A stretch of DNA of 64,000 bases from Flavobacterium sp. 245 (GCF_004362055.1 NZ_SNXB01000015.1:33894-97893), one strand, 5' to 3'. Positions 34,611-44,132 are shown, counted from the first letter of the stretch. A program made the numbers and translations. The notes: a model not told the origin generated them from the letters alone.

Positions 34611-36014
34611 ATGAGTTCATTTGACGTAGTCATTATAGGTTCAGGTCCTGGCGGATATGTATCAGCAATTCGTTGCGCACAATTAGGTTTCAAAACAGCA
34701 ATTGTAGAAAAGTATAAATCTTTGGGCGGAACTTGCCTTAACGTAGGTTGTATTCCTTCAAAAGCATTATTATCTTCTTCTCATCATTATGCAGAAATTG
34801 CTCATTTCGCAGATCACGGAATCGAAGTTTCTGGTGATGTGAAAATCAATTTAGAGAAAATGATCGCGCGCAAACAAGCAGTTGTAGATCAAACCGTAGG
34901 TGGAATCAACTACTTAATGGATAAAAATAAAATCACTGTATTCACAGGTTTAGGTTCTTTCGTAGATGCAACGCACATTGCAGTTGCAAAAGCAGACGGA
35001 ACATCTGAAACTATCGAAGCAAAATATACTGTAATCGCTACAGGTTCAAAACCATCTTCTTTACCTTTCATTAAAATTGATAAAGAAAGAATCATCACTT
35101 CTACTGAAGCTTTAGCTTTAAAAGAAGTTCCAAAACACTTAGTAATTATTGGTGGAGGAGTAATCGGAATCGAGCTTGGACAAGTTTACTTGCGTTTAGG
35201 AGCTCAGGTTTCTGTAGTTGAATTTATGGACAGAATCATTCCTGGAATGGATGGCGCTTTGTCTAAAGAATTGACTAAAGTATTGAAAAAACAAGGAATG
35301 AAATTCTACGTTTCTCACAAAGTAAAATCGGTTGAAAGAAACGGCGATGCTGTTATAGTTCAGGCTGAAAATGCAAAAGGAGAAACTATCACTCTTGAAG
35401 GAGATTATTCATTAGTTTCTGTTGGTCGTCGTCCTTACACAGACGGATTAAACGCTGACAAAGCAGGAGTAAAAATTTCAGACAGAGGACAAGTAGAAGT
35501 AAACGATCATTTACAAACTAACGTTCCAAATATTTACGCAATTGGTGATGTTGTTCGTGGAGCAATGTTGGCACACAAAGCGGAAGAAGAAGGAACTATG
35601 GTTGCTGAAATCTTAGCAGGTCAAAAACCACATATCGATTACAACTTAATTCCTGGTGTAGTTTACACTTGGCCAGAAGTTGCTGCAGTTGGACAAACTG
35701 AAGAGCAATTGAAAGCAGCAGGAGTTGCATATAAATCTGGAAGTTTCCCTTTCAAAGCGTTAGGACGTGCAAGAGCAAGTGCTGATTTAGACGGATTCGT
35801 AAAAATCCTTGCTGACGAAAAAACAGATGAGGTTTTAGGAGTTCACATGATTGGAGCACGTACAGCCGATTTAATTGCTGAAGCGGTTACGGCAATGGAA
35901 TTCAAAGCTTCTGCTGAAGATATTTCAAGAATGAGCCACGCGCACCCAACTTTCGCGGAAGCGGTAAAAGAAGCAGCATTGGCAGCTACAGAAAACAGAG
36001 CAATACACGTATAA
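34611..36014 (+). CDS. lpdA: Dihydrolipoyl dehydrogenase (E3)
   Basis: 467 residues. Re-oxidises dihydrolipoamide in 2-oxoacid dehydrogenase complexes with FAD and NAD. FAD motif GSGPGGYVSAIRCAQLG (about 11-27), redox disulfide GGTCLNVGCIPSKALL (about 40-55), NAD motif IIGGGVIGIELGQVYLRLG, and the C-terminal dimer motif MSHAHPTFAEAVKEAAL with the active-site His-Glu pair are all present. Length is normal. No E1 or E2 gene adjoins it, so it is probably a shared E3 expressed alone. Codon use (many GCA, GTT, GGA) looks optimised, as for a highly expressed gene. Confidence 0.97.
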   Translation: MSSFDVVIIGSGPGGYVSAIRCAQLGFKTAIVEKYKSLGGTCLNVGCIPSKALLSSSHHYAEIAHFADHGIEVSGDVKINLEKMIARKQAVVDQTVGGINYLMDKNKITVFTGLGSFVDATHIAVAKADGTSETIEAKYTVIATGSKPSSLPFIKIDKERIITSTEALALKEVPKHLVIIGGGVIGIELGQVYLRLGAQVSVVEFMDRIIPGMDGALSKELTKVLKKQGMKFYVSHKVKSVERNGDAVIVQAENAKGETITLEGDYSLVSVGRRPYTDGLNADKAGVKISDRGQVEVNDHLQTNVPNIYAIGDVVRGAMLAHKAEEEGTMVAEILAGQKPHIDYNLIPGVVYTWPEVAAVGQTEEQLKAAGVAYKSGSFPFKALGRARASADLDGFVKILADEKTDEVLGVHMIGARTADLIAEAVTAMEFKASAEDISRMSHAHPTFAEAVKEAALAATENRAIHV

Positions 36015-36038
36015 ATTTTACGTAAATCATATTTTATA

Positions 36039-36066
36039 AAACCGTCAGATTCTGACGGTTTTTTTT
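36039..36066 (+). terminator. Terminator of lpdA
   Basis: AACCGTCAGA / TCTGACGGTT followed by eight T residues, 25 bases after the stop codon. Confidence 0.9.
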
Positions 36067-36139
36067 ATTGTATTTGAAATATAATTTGGTTCGTTTATAT
36101 TGTGTAGTTCCCATGGAACATTTTATTGTCATTTTCGTG

Positions 36140-36218
36140 TTTCTACCAATATTAAACTCCTCACGGAGTTGAATTGAAAAATGTTTTAAATCTCATAGAG
36201 ATTAAATATTGGTAGAAA
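36140..36218. repeat. Inverted repeat, 'TCTACCAATATTAAACTCC' family
   Basis: Outer arms TTTCTACCAATATT... (36140 on) and ...AATATTGGTAGAAA (to 36218). Small internal hairpins CTCCTCACGGAG and ATCTCATAGAGAT lie inside. A related half-unit TTCCGTAGGGACTAAATATT follows at 36243-36262. No gene is visible in 36067-36379. Confidence 0.7.
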
Positions 36219-36379
36219 ATAATAGTTTTTAGATGGCTGTTTGTTCCGTAGGGACTAAATATTTATGTCACTGATAGTTATGAAATATTTTGATTCGAAA
36301 AATATAAAATCAAAGAAAAATTTTGTAAATTAGATGTGTAATTCTGATGCTATCTTTATCTTATTAAAAAGATAACATT

Positions 36380-36925
36380 ATGAAAAATAGATATATAACT
36401 CCGGTTCTTCTCGGAGCGGGAATTGCATTTATGCTTTATTCTTGCAATAGTTCAAAAATTCCAAAAAAAGCTGTTGCTGTCACCAATTTTGACAAAGCAA
36501 AATATTTAGGAAAATGGTTTGAGATTGCAAGATTAGATTACAAATGGGAGGAAAACTTAAACAATGTAACTGCCGAATATTCGCTCAATGATAATGGTAC
36601 TATAAAGGTTGATAATAGGGGCTATAATGTCAAAAAAGACAAGTGGGAAGAAAGTATCGGGAAAGCCAAGTTTGTCAAAAAGGACGATGTTGGTATGCTT
36701 AAGGTCTCATTTTTTGGTCCTTTTTATGCTGGATATAATGTCATTGCCATTGACCCAGATTATAAATATGCACTTGTCGCAGGCGAAAATTTAAAATATA
36801 TGTGGATTCTTTCGCGCGAAACTACTATTCCTGAAAGTATAAAAGCAGATTATCTTATAAAAGCACAGGAAATTGGTTATAAAATTTCAGATCTTGTTTG
36901 GGTAAAACACGATAAAACAAATTAA
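36380..36925 (+). CDS. blc: Bacterial lipocalin lipoprotein (Blc-like)
   Basis: 181 residues with lipobox FMLYSC (Cys22). The lipocalin signature KYLGKWFEIARLDYKWEENL (N-x-W motif region) is at about 50-69, followed by TAEYSLNDNGTIKV and the late YALVAGENLKYMWILSRE, all as in E. coli Blc. Binds fatty acids or lysophospholipids at the outer membrane. It is convergent with the DoxX gene over a shared bidirectional terminator. Confidence 0.9.
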   Translation: MKNRYITPVLLGAGIAFMLYSCNSSKIPKKAVAVTNFDKAKYLGKWFEIARLDYKWEENLNNVTAEYSLNDNGTIKVDNRGYNVKKDKWEESIGKAKFVKKDDVGMLKVSFFGPFYAGYNVIAIDPDYKYALVAGENLKYMWILSRETTIPESIKADYLIKAQEIGYKISDLVWVKHDKTN

Positions 36926-36968
36926 ATAACAAACCCGGCAAATTAAAAATTTGCCGGGTTTGTTATTT
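36926..36968. terminator. Bidirectional terminator between blc and doxX
   Basis: Arms AACAAACCCGGCAAATT and AATTTGCCGGGTTTGTT form a perfect stem of about 20 bases including the flanking AATA/TATT, with a tiny loop. It serves both convergent genes. Confidence 0.85.
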
Positions 36969-36986
36969 AAAGTTATACGGTGAAAT

Positions 36987-37361
36987 TTATGCTTTGAAAA
37001 CACTTTTATAATTATCCCAATATCTGTAAATCAAAAATAAATTAGCAAGGAATAATAACGCTGCAATCGGCAAACCTTCAGGAGCTAAAAAATAATTAAT
37101 GAACAAAATGTTTACCGTAATAGGTAAGATCAAAATATTAGCCAATGTTACATAACGTCCTGTTACAAATGCAATTCCGCAAAGCAATTCAATTGATTTA
37201 GCCAACGGCATTAAATAAGTTGAAGCCATTAAACCTACGTTGAAGGCTTTAAAATTTCCTGTAGTTTCTGGTTCGGGCATTAGGTGGAAAAAATAACTGA
37301 TCGAGGCAAAAAGCAGCAAAAGACCAATTAAAACACGGACAATAATTGTAGCAATTTTCAT
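36987..37361 (-). CDS. DoxX family membrane protein
   Basis: 124 residues with four membrane helices: MKIATIIVRVLIGLLLLFAS, FNVGLMASTYLMPLAKSIELLCGIAF, TLANILILPITVNILFI and IAALLFLANLFLIYRYWDNY. The layout and the RVLIGLLLLFASISYF start fit DoxX proteins of unknown or redox-linked role. Its minus-strand transcript ends at the terminator shared with blc. Confidence 0.8.
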   Translation of the reverse strand: MKIATIIVRVLIGLLLLFASISYFFHLMPEPETTGNFKAFNVGLMASTYLMPLAKSIELLCGIAFVTGRYVTLANILILPITVNILFINYFLAPEGLPIAALLFLANLFLIYRYWDNYKSVFKA

Positions 37362-37571
37362 AATACTTAGGATTTTTAAATAAGTTAAAAAATATAAATA
37401 ATCTGCTGGAAATCGTTTAACCTGAATTCTTACATAAAATGAAATTCAATTTTTAAGATCATTTTATTGAGAATTTTACAATCAAATTACTTTGTTTTTG
37501 GGATAAATTGAATGCTATATCAAATATAACGATTTTTTCATTATTAAATTGCTATTTTATTAACACTTTTC

Positions 37572-38465
37572 TTATTTCTTTCCGTATTTTTTATAGAGGA
37601 AAAATCCACCTAAACCAATCAGGATAAACGGCCACAGGTTTAAAAAGAAAACTAAAATAGCCTGTAAAATATACCAACCGCTTTTTAACGCATCAATAAT
37701 CTGAATTCCTAAATTAGGTTTGTAAAATGCACTGTCTTTTTCGCCCGCAGTGATTTCCTGTTTGATGGTTTCATTTTGATAAAGCTGTAAAGTTACCGTG
37801 CTGAAATTAATCTGATCCTGCATCGATAAATTATCAATTGTTCGATTGTCATTAGCTTCTTTTTGATTGGCCAAAGTATTTTCGGCTTCCATAATATCAT
37901 TTATTTTTTTGCCTTTTGTGTCAATTGCTTTTTCAACTCTTTTTTCTGAAACAGTGCTTCTTTTTTGGGAAAGCTGATTGGCAAGCAACTTCAGCGAAAC
38001 ATCATCGGCTTTGATAACTCTAAAATCTAAAAAGTCAATTTGCTTTGCTATACTTTTAATAACAGTATCAAGTTGGGTGTTGGGAACGCGGATAGTAATA
38101 TTGTTTTCAACAGAGTATTTCGTAGTTTCTAAAGTGCTGTCCTGGCTAATTTTGGTTTTAATTTGATCGTGAATATTGCTTTGAAGATTCGTGTAGGTAA
38201 CAAAACCTCCAAATTTTGCCACAGCATTTTCAATTGCATAAGTTGACTTGACGACATTTTTAACCTTGAATTTTATATCAGCAGTTCGGATGAATTTCTG
38301 CTTGCTGTCTTTTTGTACCACGGCTGCCGATGAGGAAACAGCTGTGCTGTCTGCCATCATTTTTAAATCTGCTGATTCTTCGGAAGCATAATCTGCTTTT
38401 TTGCAGGAAAATAGTAATGCGATAATCATCAAGGAAGTCAATCCTAATTTTGCAATTGTTTTCAT
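37572..38465 (-). CDS. DUF4349 lipoprotein with C-terminal membrane helix
   Basis: 297 residues from MKTIAKLGLTSLMIIALLFSC (lipobox, Cys21). A 22-residue upstream extension is possible but would bury the signal, so the ATG at 38465 is chosen. The DUF4349 start QKFIRTADIKFKVKNVVKS is at about 55-73, followed by coiled-coil-forming residues (about 150-215: SQKRSTVSEKRVEKAI to NTLANQKEANDNR) and a last helix ILQAILVFFLNLWPFILIGL. The function of DUF4349 is unknown; the topology suggests a periplasmic protein held at both ends. Confidence 0.8.
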   Translation of the reverse strand: MKTIAKLGLTSLMIIALLFSCKKADYASEESADLKMMADSTAVSSSAAVVQKDSKQKFIRTADIKFKVKNVVKSTYAIENAVAKFGGFVTYTNLQSNIHDQIKTKISQDSTLETTKYSVENNITIRVPNTQLDTVIKSIAKQIDFLDFRVIKADDVSLKLLANQLSQKRSTVSEKRVEKAIDTKGKKINDIMEAENTLANQKEANDNRTIDNLSMQDQINFSTVTLQLYQNETIKQEITAGEKDSAFYKPNLGIQIIDALKSGWYILQAILVFFLNLWPFILIGLGGFFLYKKYGKK

Positions 38466-38531
38466 AAAGGTTTTAAAATTTGATTCATAAATAACTCGCC
38501 TGTCTCTCAGGTTAGTTTTATTTTTAGCCAC

Positions 38532-38549
38532 TCCCGATAGCTATCGGGA
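38532..38549. repeat. Palindrome TCCCGATAGCTATCGGGA
   Basis: A perfect 18-base palindrome. The identical 18 bases are in the loop of the element at 11116-11133. Confidence 0.7.
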
Positions 38550-38714
38550 TAAAAGATTAAATGGATTTTTTAATCTTGTTAATCTGTAAAATCTGTGGCA
38601 TATTTTGAGAGTAGTTTTTTAATCAAATAGGCAAGAAAAGTTTTAATAATTAGCACTAATTCGATATACTAAAAAGTGTGCCAATATTTTTTCTAGATTA
38701 CTTTATTGAAGGAT

Positions 38715-38722
38715 TATTTTTG
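38715..38722 (+). promoter_or_regulatory. Possible -7 element of pabB
   Basis: TATTTTTG matches TAnnTTTG but ends only 8 bases before the proposed TTG start codon, which would make the transcript nearly leaderless. No -33 TTG is seen. Confidence 0.3.
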
Positions 38723-38730
38723 TCGTAATT

Positions 38731-40041
38731 TTGAGGCCTAAAATTTATACTTCTTTGAGAGTTTCAATTCATAAACATATTTCCAATCCAGAGCAGTTTA
38801 AAGAGCAACTTCTAACCTGGTCACAGCAATTTCGTGAAGTTGTTTTTTTAGACAGTAATTCGCATACGCAGCAATATTCAAGTTTTGATTGCGTAATGGC
38901 GGTAGACGCTTTAACTTCTTTAAAAACCGATTTCCAAAATGCTTTTGATGATTTAAAACAATATCAGCAAACCACTAAAGATTGGCTTTTTGGTTATCTT
39001 TCATATGATTTAAAAAATGATGTTGAAGTTTTAAAATCAGCTAATTTTGATGGATTAGATTTTCCAGATTTATTTTTCTTTCAGCCAAAAAAAATATTTG
39101 TTTTGAAAGGTGATCAACTTGAAATTCAATATTTATTGCTTTGTGATGATGAGGTTGAAGATGATTTTACTGAGATAGTCGAAAGTCAAAAGTCGAAAGT
39201 CGAAAGTGCCACATCTTTAAAAATTAAGCAACGCATTGCTAAAGATTCATATATTGAAAAAGTGAATAAAATGCTGGAGCATATTCATATTGGCGATATG
39301 TATGAAGCTAATTTCTGTATGGAGTTTTTTGCTGAAAATGCAGAAATACATCCGTTAGAAAAATTCCAAAAACTAAATGAAATTTCGCAGGCACCATTTT
39401 CGGTCTTCTTTAAAAATAACAAGCAATATTTGCTTTCGGCTTCGCCAGAAAGATATTTGAAAAAAGTTGGAGAAACTGTTGTTTCTCAGCCTATAAAAGG
39501 AACTTCAAAACGATCTTTAGATCCTATTGAAGATGAAAAATCAAAACAATTCCTGGAGTCAGATTCAAAAGAAAGAGCAGAAAATATCATGATAACCGAT
39601 TTGGTCAGAAATGATTTATCGCACACGGCGCAAAAAGGTACAGTTGAGGTTGTAGAACTCTGCAAAATTTATTCGTTTCTGCAGGTTCACCAAATGATTT
39701 CGACTATAACTTCAAAAGTTGATCCTCAATATTCTCCGATTGATGTTTTAAAAACAACTTTTCCAATGGGAAGTATGACGGGCGCGCCAAAAATTTCGGT
39801 AATGAAAATCATCGAAAATCTTGAAGAAACCAAACGTGGTTTGTACAGCGGAGCAGTTGGTTATTTTACTCCCGAAGGCGATTTTGATTTTAATGTTGTA
39901 ATCAGAAGTATTTTATATAATCAGGAAAATAAATATGTTTCATTTTCTGTAGGAAGCGCAATTACAGCACTTTCAGTTCCAGAAAAAGAATATGAAGAAT
40001 GTTTGCTGAAAGCCAAAGCAATGCACGAAGTTTTACAGTAA
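38731..40041 (+). CDS. pabB: Aminodeoxychorismate synthase component I (PabB-like)
   Basis: 436 residues of the chorismate-binding family. It makes 4-amino-4-deoxychorismate for folate synthesis; anthranilate synthase is the alternative, less likely without trp neighbours. C-terminal motifs: IHIGDMYEANFCMEFF, PIKGTSKRSLDPIEDEKSKQ (PIKGT is typical of PabB), ERAENIMITDLVRNDLS, and FPMGSMTGAPKISVMKIIE. The proposed start is TTG (LRPKIYTS as written, read as Met); no ATG lies nearby and the next in-frame ATG would remove about 54 residues. No pabA or pabC adjoins. It is followed by tilS and dsbD on the same strand after a hairpin repeat. Confidence 0.88.
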   Translation: MRPKIYTSLRVSIHKHISNPEQFKEQLLTWSQQFREVVFLDSNSHTQQYSSFDCVMAVDALTSLKTDFQNAFDDLKQYQQTTKDWLFGYLSYDLKNDVEVLKSANFDGLDFPDLFFFQPKKIFVLKGDQLEIQYLLLCDDEVEDDFTEIVESQKSKVESATSLKIKQRIAKDSYIEKVNKMLEHIHIGDMYEANFCMEFFAENAEIHPLEKFQKLNEISQAPFSVFFKNNKQYLLSASPERYLKKVGETVVSQPIKGTSKRSLDPIEDEKSKQFLESDSKERAENIMITDLVRNDLSHTAQKGTVEVVELCKIYSFLQVHQMISTITSKVDPQYSPIDVLKTTFPMGSMTGAPKISVMKIIENLEETKRGLYSGAVGYFTPEGDFDFNVVIRSILYNQENKYVSFSVGSAITALSVPEKEYEECLLKAKAMHEVLQ

Positions 40042-40047
40042 AGATGG

Positions 40048-40207
40048 TTTGCCACGAATTACACTAATTTCCACAAATTATTTTTTTGCCACAGATTAAA
40101 AGATTTGCACAGATTTTTTTTTAATCATTTTATCCTTATAATCTGTGGCATTTTTTACATCAAATTGAAGAAAAAAATTAGTGAAAATTAGTGTAATTCG
40201 TGGCAAA
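40048..40207. repeat. Nested inverted repeat, 'GCCACGAATT' family, copy 3
   Basis: Outer arms TTTGCCACGAATTACACTAA... (40048-40080) and ...TTAGTGTAATTCGTGGCAAA (40176-40207) enclose inner arms TGCCACAGATTA (40087-40098) and TAATCTGTGGCA (40139-40150). One palindrome therefore sits inside another, so the two may be different elements. Confidence 0.8.
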
Positions 40208-40272
40208 CAAAAAAATCACTGCTTAACATTTCATTTAAAAATAGATAAAATTTAATTTGTTACTTTTATCAA

Positions 40273-41583
40273 ATGCTTTCAAAATTCCAAAACCATATCA
40301 CATCCAGATTTCCATTTTTAGGCAATAAAAAGCTTTTTCTCGCTGTTAGCGGGGGCTTAGACAGTATGGTTTTACTGCATTTGTTTCAGCAGTTGCCTTA
40401 TGAAATTGCGGTTTTGCATTGCAATTTTCAGCTTCGCGGTTTAGAAAGTTTTGGAGATCAAAATTTTATTCAGGAGTATTGCGATCAAAGTAATATCCGT
40501 GTTTTTATTACACAATTTGATACAGAGGCCTTCGCCAAAGATTATAAGCTTTCGATCCAAGTCGCAGCGCGTGAATTGAGATACAGCTGGTTTTATGAGC
40601 TTTTAGAAGAAAAAAACTTCGATTATATTCTGACCGCACATCATGCAGATGATAATCTGGAAACTTTTATTATCAATCTGACACGAGGAACCGGTTTAGA
40701 TGGATTAACTGGAATTCCGGAGGAAAATGATAAAATTATTCGTCCGCTTTTGCCTTTTTCAAGAGAAGAAATTCTGAAATATGCCGAAGAAAATAAAATC
40801 GAATGGCGTGAAGACAGCAGTAATGCATCAAATAAATATATTCGAAATAAAATTCGTCATGACTTAATTCCGATTTTAAAGGAAATAAATCCGAACTTTT
40901 TGGATGCTTTTCAGAAAACACAATCTTATTTGCAGGAATCAAAGGAAATGGTTGAAGATGCTTCGATAATGATTTATCAGCAAGTGGCAAAAGAAAACGG
41001 AGATGATATCCATTTTGATTTGAATCAGCTTAAAAAACTACCTAATTATAAATCGTATTTATACCAATGGCTGAATGAATTTGGATTTTCGTCATGGAAT
41101 GATATTTATGATTTAGTAGATAGACAATCAGGAAAACAGGTTTTTTCAGATGAATTTAGGTTATTAAAGAATCGGGAAACATTGATTTTGAGTCCGATTT
41201 CTGAAATCTCAGAAAAAGAAGAATTTGAGATTGCAGAAAATGAGACAGACGTTAATTTTCCCTTAAAATTGAGACTTTGTAACGTAGATCACATAACTAT
41301 AGATTCAAATAAAGTTATATTTGTTGACGCTGAAAAAATCCGCTATCCCTTGATTTTACGTAAATGGAATGAAGGAGATGTTTTTCATCCGTTTGGAATG
41401 CAGGGAAAATCTAAAAAAGTGAGCAAGCTTTTTAAAGACGAAAAATTATCACTCATCGAAAAGGAAAAAACATGGATTTTATGTTCAGAAAATCAAATTG
41501 TCTGGATTATAGGCATAAGACAAGATGAGCGATTTAAAATAGAAAATACCACAAATAAAATACTTAAAATAGAACTGCAATAA
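40273..41583 (+). CDS. tilS: tRNA(Ile)-lysidine synthase
   Basis: 436 residues. Attaches lysine to C34 of tRNA-Ile (CAU), making it read AUA. The PP-loop AVSGGLDSMVLLHLF is at 24-38; HCNFQLRGLES, then LTAHHADDNLETFIINLTRGTG and PLLPFSREEI are the other family motifs, followed by the TilS C-terminal domain (KIRYPLILRKWNEGDVFHPFG). Essential in most bacteria. Its TAA overlaps the ATG of dsbD by one base (TAATG), so the two are coupled. Confidence 0.96.
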   Translation: MLSKFQNHITSRFPFLGNKKLFLAVSGGLDSMVLLHLFQQLPYEIAVLHCNFQLRGLESFGDQNFIQEYCDQSNIRVFITQFDTEAFAKDYKLSIQVAARELRYSWFYELLEEKNFDYILTAHHADDNLETFIINLTRGTGLDGLTGIPEENDKIIRPLLPFSREEILKYAEENKIEWREDSSNASNKYIRNKIRHDLIPILKEINPNFLDAFQKTQSYLQESKEMVEDASIMIYQQVAKENGDDIHFDLNQLKKLPNYKSYLYQWLNEFGFSSWNDIYDLVDRQSGKQVFSDEFRLLKNRETLILSPISEISEKEEFEIAENETDVNFPLKLRLCNVDHITIDSNKVIFVDAEKIRYPLILRKWNEGDVFHPFGMQGKSKKVSKLFKDEKLSLIEKEKTWILCSENQIVWIIGIRQDERFKIENTTNKILKIELQ

Positions 41584-43682
41584 TGAACTTTAATCAATAC
41601 CGTCAAGCGATAACGCTAAAAAATGTCTGGAGTAAATCTCTTTTATTTTTACTGTTTTTTCTTTTTTCTTTTGCAAAAAGCAATGCTCAAATTTTAGAGC
41701 CAGTAAAATGGACCTCAAAAATTGAAAAAAAAGCTGGAAACAATGCCGTATTAATTTTTGACGGAACGATTGAAAAAGACTGGCATATGTATTCGCAATT
41801 CACACCAGAAGGCGGTCCGCTGGCACTGGAAATTGCATTTAAAAATCAAAAAGGAAATTACGAATTAGTTGGTAAAGCCAAAGAAGGAAAGACTAAAACG
41901 GCTTTTAATGATGTTTTTGGTGTAAATGAAACTTTCTTTGAAGGAAAAGCACACATTGAACAAGAAATTAAAATTATAAACCCGAATTTAAAAACAGTTG
42001 ATGTTGATTTTGATTTTCAGGTTTGTAAAGAAGTTTGCATCAATTCGAATAAAAAATTCTCGATTGCTATTCCGTCGACTTTCAATATGGAAGCAGTTCC
42101 AGCAATAACAGAAGCGAAAAAAGATGAAACAAAAGTTGCTGGAATCGCAGTAGATACAATTGCAAAAGCAACAGATACAGCAAAAGTTCAGGTAGTAAAA
42201 TCTAATATAGAAGAACCGGTTTCAAAAGAAGATATGCCGGCACCTGTGCCTACGAGAAGCTTATGGTCGATCTTTTTTCTTGCTTTTTTAGGTGGTTTTG
42301 CCGCTTTATTGACGCCATGTGTTTTTCCAATGATTCCAATGACGGTAAGCTTTTTTACGAAGCAAAGTAAAAGCAGAGCAAAGGGAATTAGAAACGCAAT
42401 TATATATGGATTTTCAATTATTGCTATTTACGTAATATTGGGTTTAATTGTAACTAAAATATTTGGCGCAGATGCCTTAAATGCATTATCTACAGATGTT
42501 TGGTTCAACTTGATATTCTTTGTGATTTTGGTTGTTTTTGCTACTTCGTTTTTAGGGGCATTCGAAATTATGCTTCCAAATTCATGGGCAAACAAAGCCG
42601 ATCAGCAAGCTGATAAAGGCGGTATCATTGGTATATTATTCATGGCTCTGGCTTTAGCGATTGTATCTTTTTCTTGTACAGGGCCAATTGTTGGAACATT
42701 ATTAGTGGATGCGGCTTCAAATGGAGGAATCGCTCCAGTTGTTGGAATGTTAGGATTTTCTTCGGCATTGGCACTTCCGTTTATGTTATTTGCGATGTTT
42801 CCAGGATGGTTAAATTCATTGCCAAAATCTGGTGGCTGGTTAAATACGGTAAAAGTCGTTTTAGGGTTTTTAGAATTGGCTTTAGCATTCAAATTTTTAT
42901 CAAATGCCGATTTAGTACTTCAATTACATTTTTTAGAAAGAGAAGTTTTCTTAGCGATTTGGATTGCTATTTTTGGAACTCTTGCACTATATTTATTCGG
43001 AAAAATTACCTTGCCACACGATAGTCCGACACATCATATTTCGGTTGGAAGATTATCATTAGGATTACTTGTTTTAAGTTTTACAATTTATATGATTCCG
43101 GGACTATGGGGAGCGCCTTTAAAATTAATTAGTGCTTTTCCGCCACCTCAAACTTATAGTGAGAGTCCGTTTGGATTTGGGGGTTCTGCTAATGGAACAG
43201 CTGCAACTTCAGATATAAAAGGCTTGCCAGAAGGAGCTGAATTAGGTCCGCACGGAATAATGGTTTTTCATGATTATGAAGATGGATTGGCTTATGCAAA
43301 ATCGATCAACAAACCAATTATGCTGGATTTTACCGGATATGCGTGTGTAAACTGCAGAAAAATGGAAAATAATGTTTGGTCAGATCCAACGGTTTTACCA
43401 ATCTTAAAAAATGATGTTGTTTTGATTTCTCTTTATGTTGATGATAAAAGAGAATTGCCAAAAGAGGAACAATTTGTAACTAAAGCGGGAGATGAAATCA
43501 TTACGGTAGGTGATAAGTGGACTGATTTTATGATTTCGAGATATAAAACAAACACACAGCCTTTATATGTTATTACAGATTTAGAAGGGAATAACTTGAA
43601 CAGTTCAAAACCGACAATTAGTTATGTAAGTACAGAAGAATATTTGCATTGGTTGAAAGAAGGAATTTCTAATTTTAAATAA
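41583..43682 (+). CDS. dsbD: Thiol:disulfide interchange protein DsbD
   Basis: 699 residues. Moves electrons from cytoplasmic thioredoxin across the membrane to periplasmic reductases. A signal or anchor (WSKSLLFLLFFLFSFAKSNA, about 16-35) precedes the N-terminal alpha domain with its pair CKEVC (about 151-155). The central part has eight helices with the DsbD Cys-Pro motif LTPCVFPMIPMTVSFF and the partner SFSCTGPIVG. The C-terminal thioredoxin domain carries GYACVNCRKMEN (CVNC). A Gly/Ser/Ala linker separates the last two parts. Start overlaps the tilS stop. Confidence 0.95.
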   Translation: MNFNQYRQAITLKNVWSKSLLFLLFFLFSFAKSNAQILEPVKWTSKIEKKAGNNAVLIFDGTIEKDWHMYSQFTPEGGPLALEIAFKNQKGNYELVGKAKEGKTKTAFNDVFGVNETFFEGKAHIEQEIKIINPNLKTVDVDFDFQVCKEVCINSNKKFSIAIPSTFNMEAVPAITEAKKDETKVAGIAVDTIAKATDTAKVQVVKSNIEEPVSKEDMPAPVPTRSLWSIFFLAFLGGFAALLTPCVFPMIPMTVSFFTKQSKSRAKGIRNAIIYGFSIIAIYVILGLIVTKIFGADALNALSTDVWFNLIFFVILVVFATSFLGAFEIMLPNSWANKADQQADKGGIIGILFMALALAIVSFSCTGPIVGTLLVDAASNGGIAPVVGMLGFSSALALPFMLFAMFPGWLNSLPKSGGWLNTVKVVLGFLELALAFKFLSNADLVLQLHFLEREVFLAIWIAIFGTLALYLFGKITLPHDSPTHHISVGRLSLGLLVLSFTIYMIPGLWGAPLKLISAFPPPQTYSESPFGFGGSANGTAATSDIKGLPEGAELGPHGIMVFHDYEDGLAYAKSINKPIMLDFTGYACVNCRKMENNVWSDPTVLPILKNDVVLISLYVDDKRELPKEEQFVTKAGDEIITVGDKWTDFMISRYKTNTQPLYVITDLEGNNLNSSKPTISYVSTEEYLHWLKEGISNFK

Positions 43683-43690
43683 GATTTTTG

Positions 43691-43790
43691 GTTCTTAGTT
43701 GTTAGTCCTTAGTCCTTAGTTCTTAGTCCTTAGTCCTTAGTAATTAGTTGTTAGTTGTTAATTCTTAGTTGTTAGTTCTTAGTCTTTTTT
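43691..43790. repeat. Degenerate simple repeat of TTAGT-type units
   Basis: About 100 bases built from units such as GTTCTTAGTT, GTTAGTCCTT and AGTCCTTAG. The purely low-complexity pattern is not coding. Confidence 0.8.
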
Positions 43791-43861
43791 CTAATGAAAC
43801 TAATGATTAATAAGTTAGACTAGGTAAGAAGTGAAATAACTAATTATTAATCATTTTTAAA

Positions 43862-44003
43862 AACATAGCCCGCGGTTTCAACCGCGGGAACATAATCTAT
43901 TGAGCCTATATTCTTTGCGCCTCCACGGTTGAAACTGCGGTAATATGACCAATATCAAACCTCTATCCTATGCGTCCCCACGGTTGAAACCGCGGGTTAT
44001 GTT
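43862..44003. repeat. Inverted repeat, 'AACATAGCCCGCGGTTTCAACCGCGGG' family
   Basis: AACATAGCCCGCGGTTTCAA is at the left and ACGGTTGAAACCGCGGGTTA at the right (to 44003). A third, imperfect unit CCACGGTTGAAACTGCGG is at 43923-43940. The left unit alone is a hairpin (CCCGCGGTTTCAACCGCGGG). No gene is visible in 43683-44132. Confidence 0.8.
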
Positions 44004-44067
44004 TTAAGAAGTTTGTGTTTGTAATATTTTGCTGATATGAAGTTTTGTTCTAAAATCTACAATAAAC

Positions 44068-44103
44068 AAAAATCCCTCTAAGCTAACTTAGAGGGATTTT
44101 TTA
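44068..44103 (-). terminator. Terminator of the ammonium transporter gene
   Basis: AATCCCTCTAAG / CTTAGAGGGATT with loop CTAA, 30 bases beyond the stop codon. A T-run on each side allows bidirectional use. Confidence 0.85.
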
Positions 44104-44132
44104 TGAAGGCAAAAAGAGGAAATTCTTTTTTA

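Noticed and set aside
43862..44003. Riboswitch or structured leader for amt
   Set aside because: It is on the downstream side of amt, beyond its terminator, and consists of inverted repeat units only.
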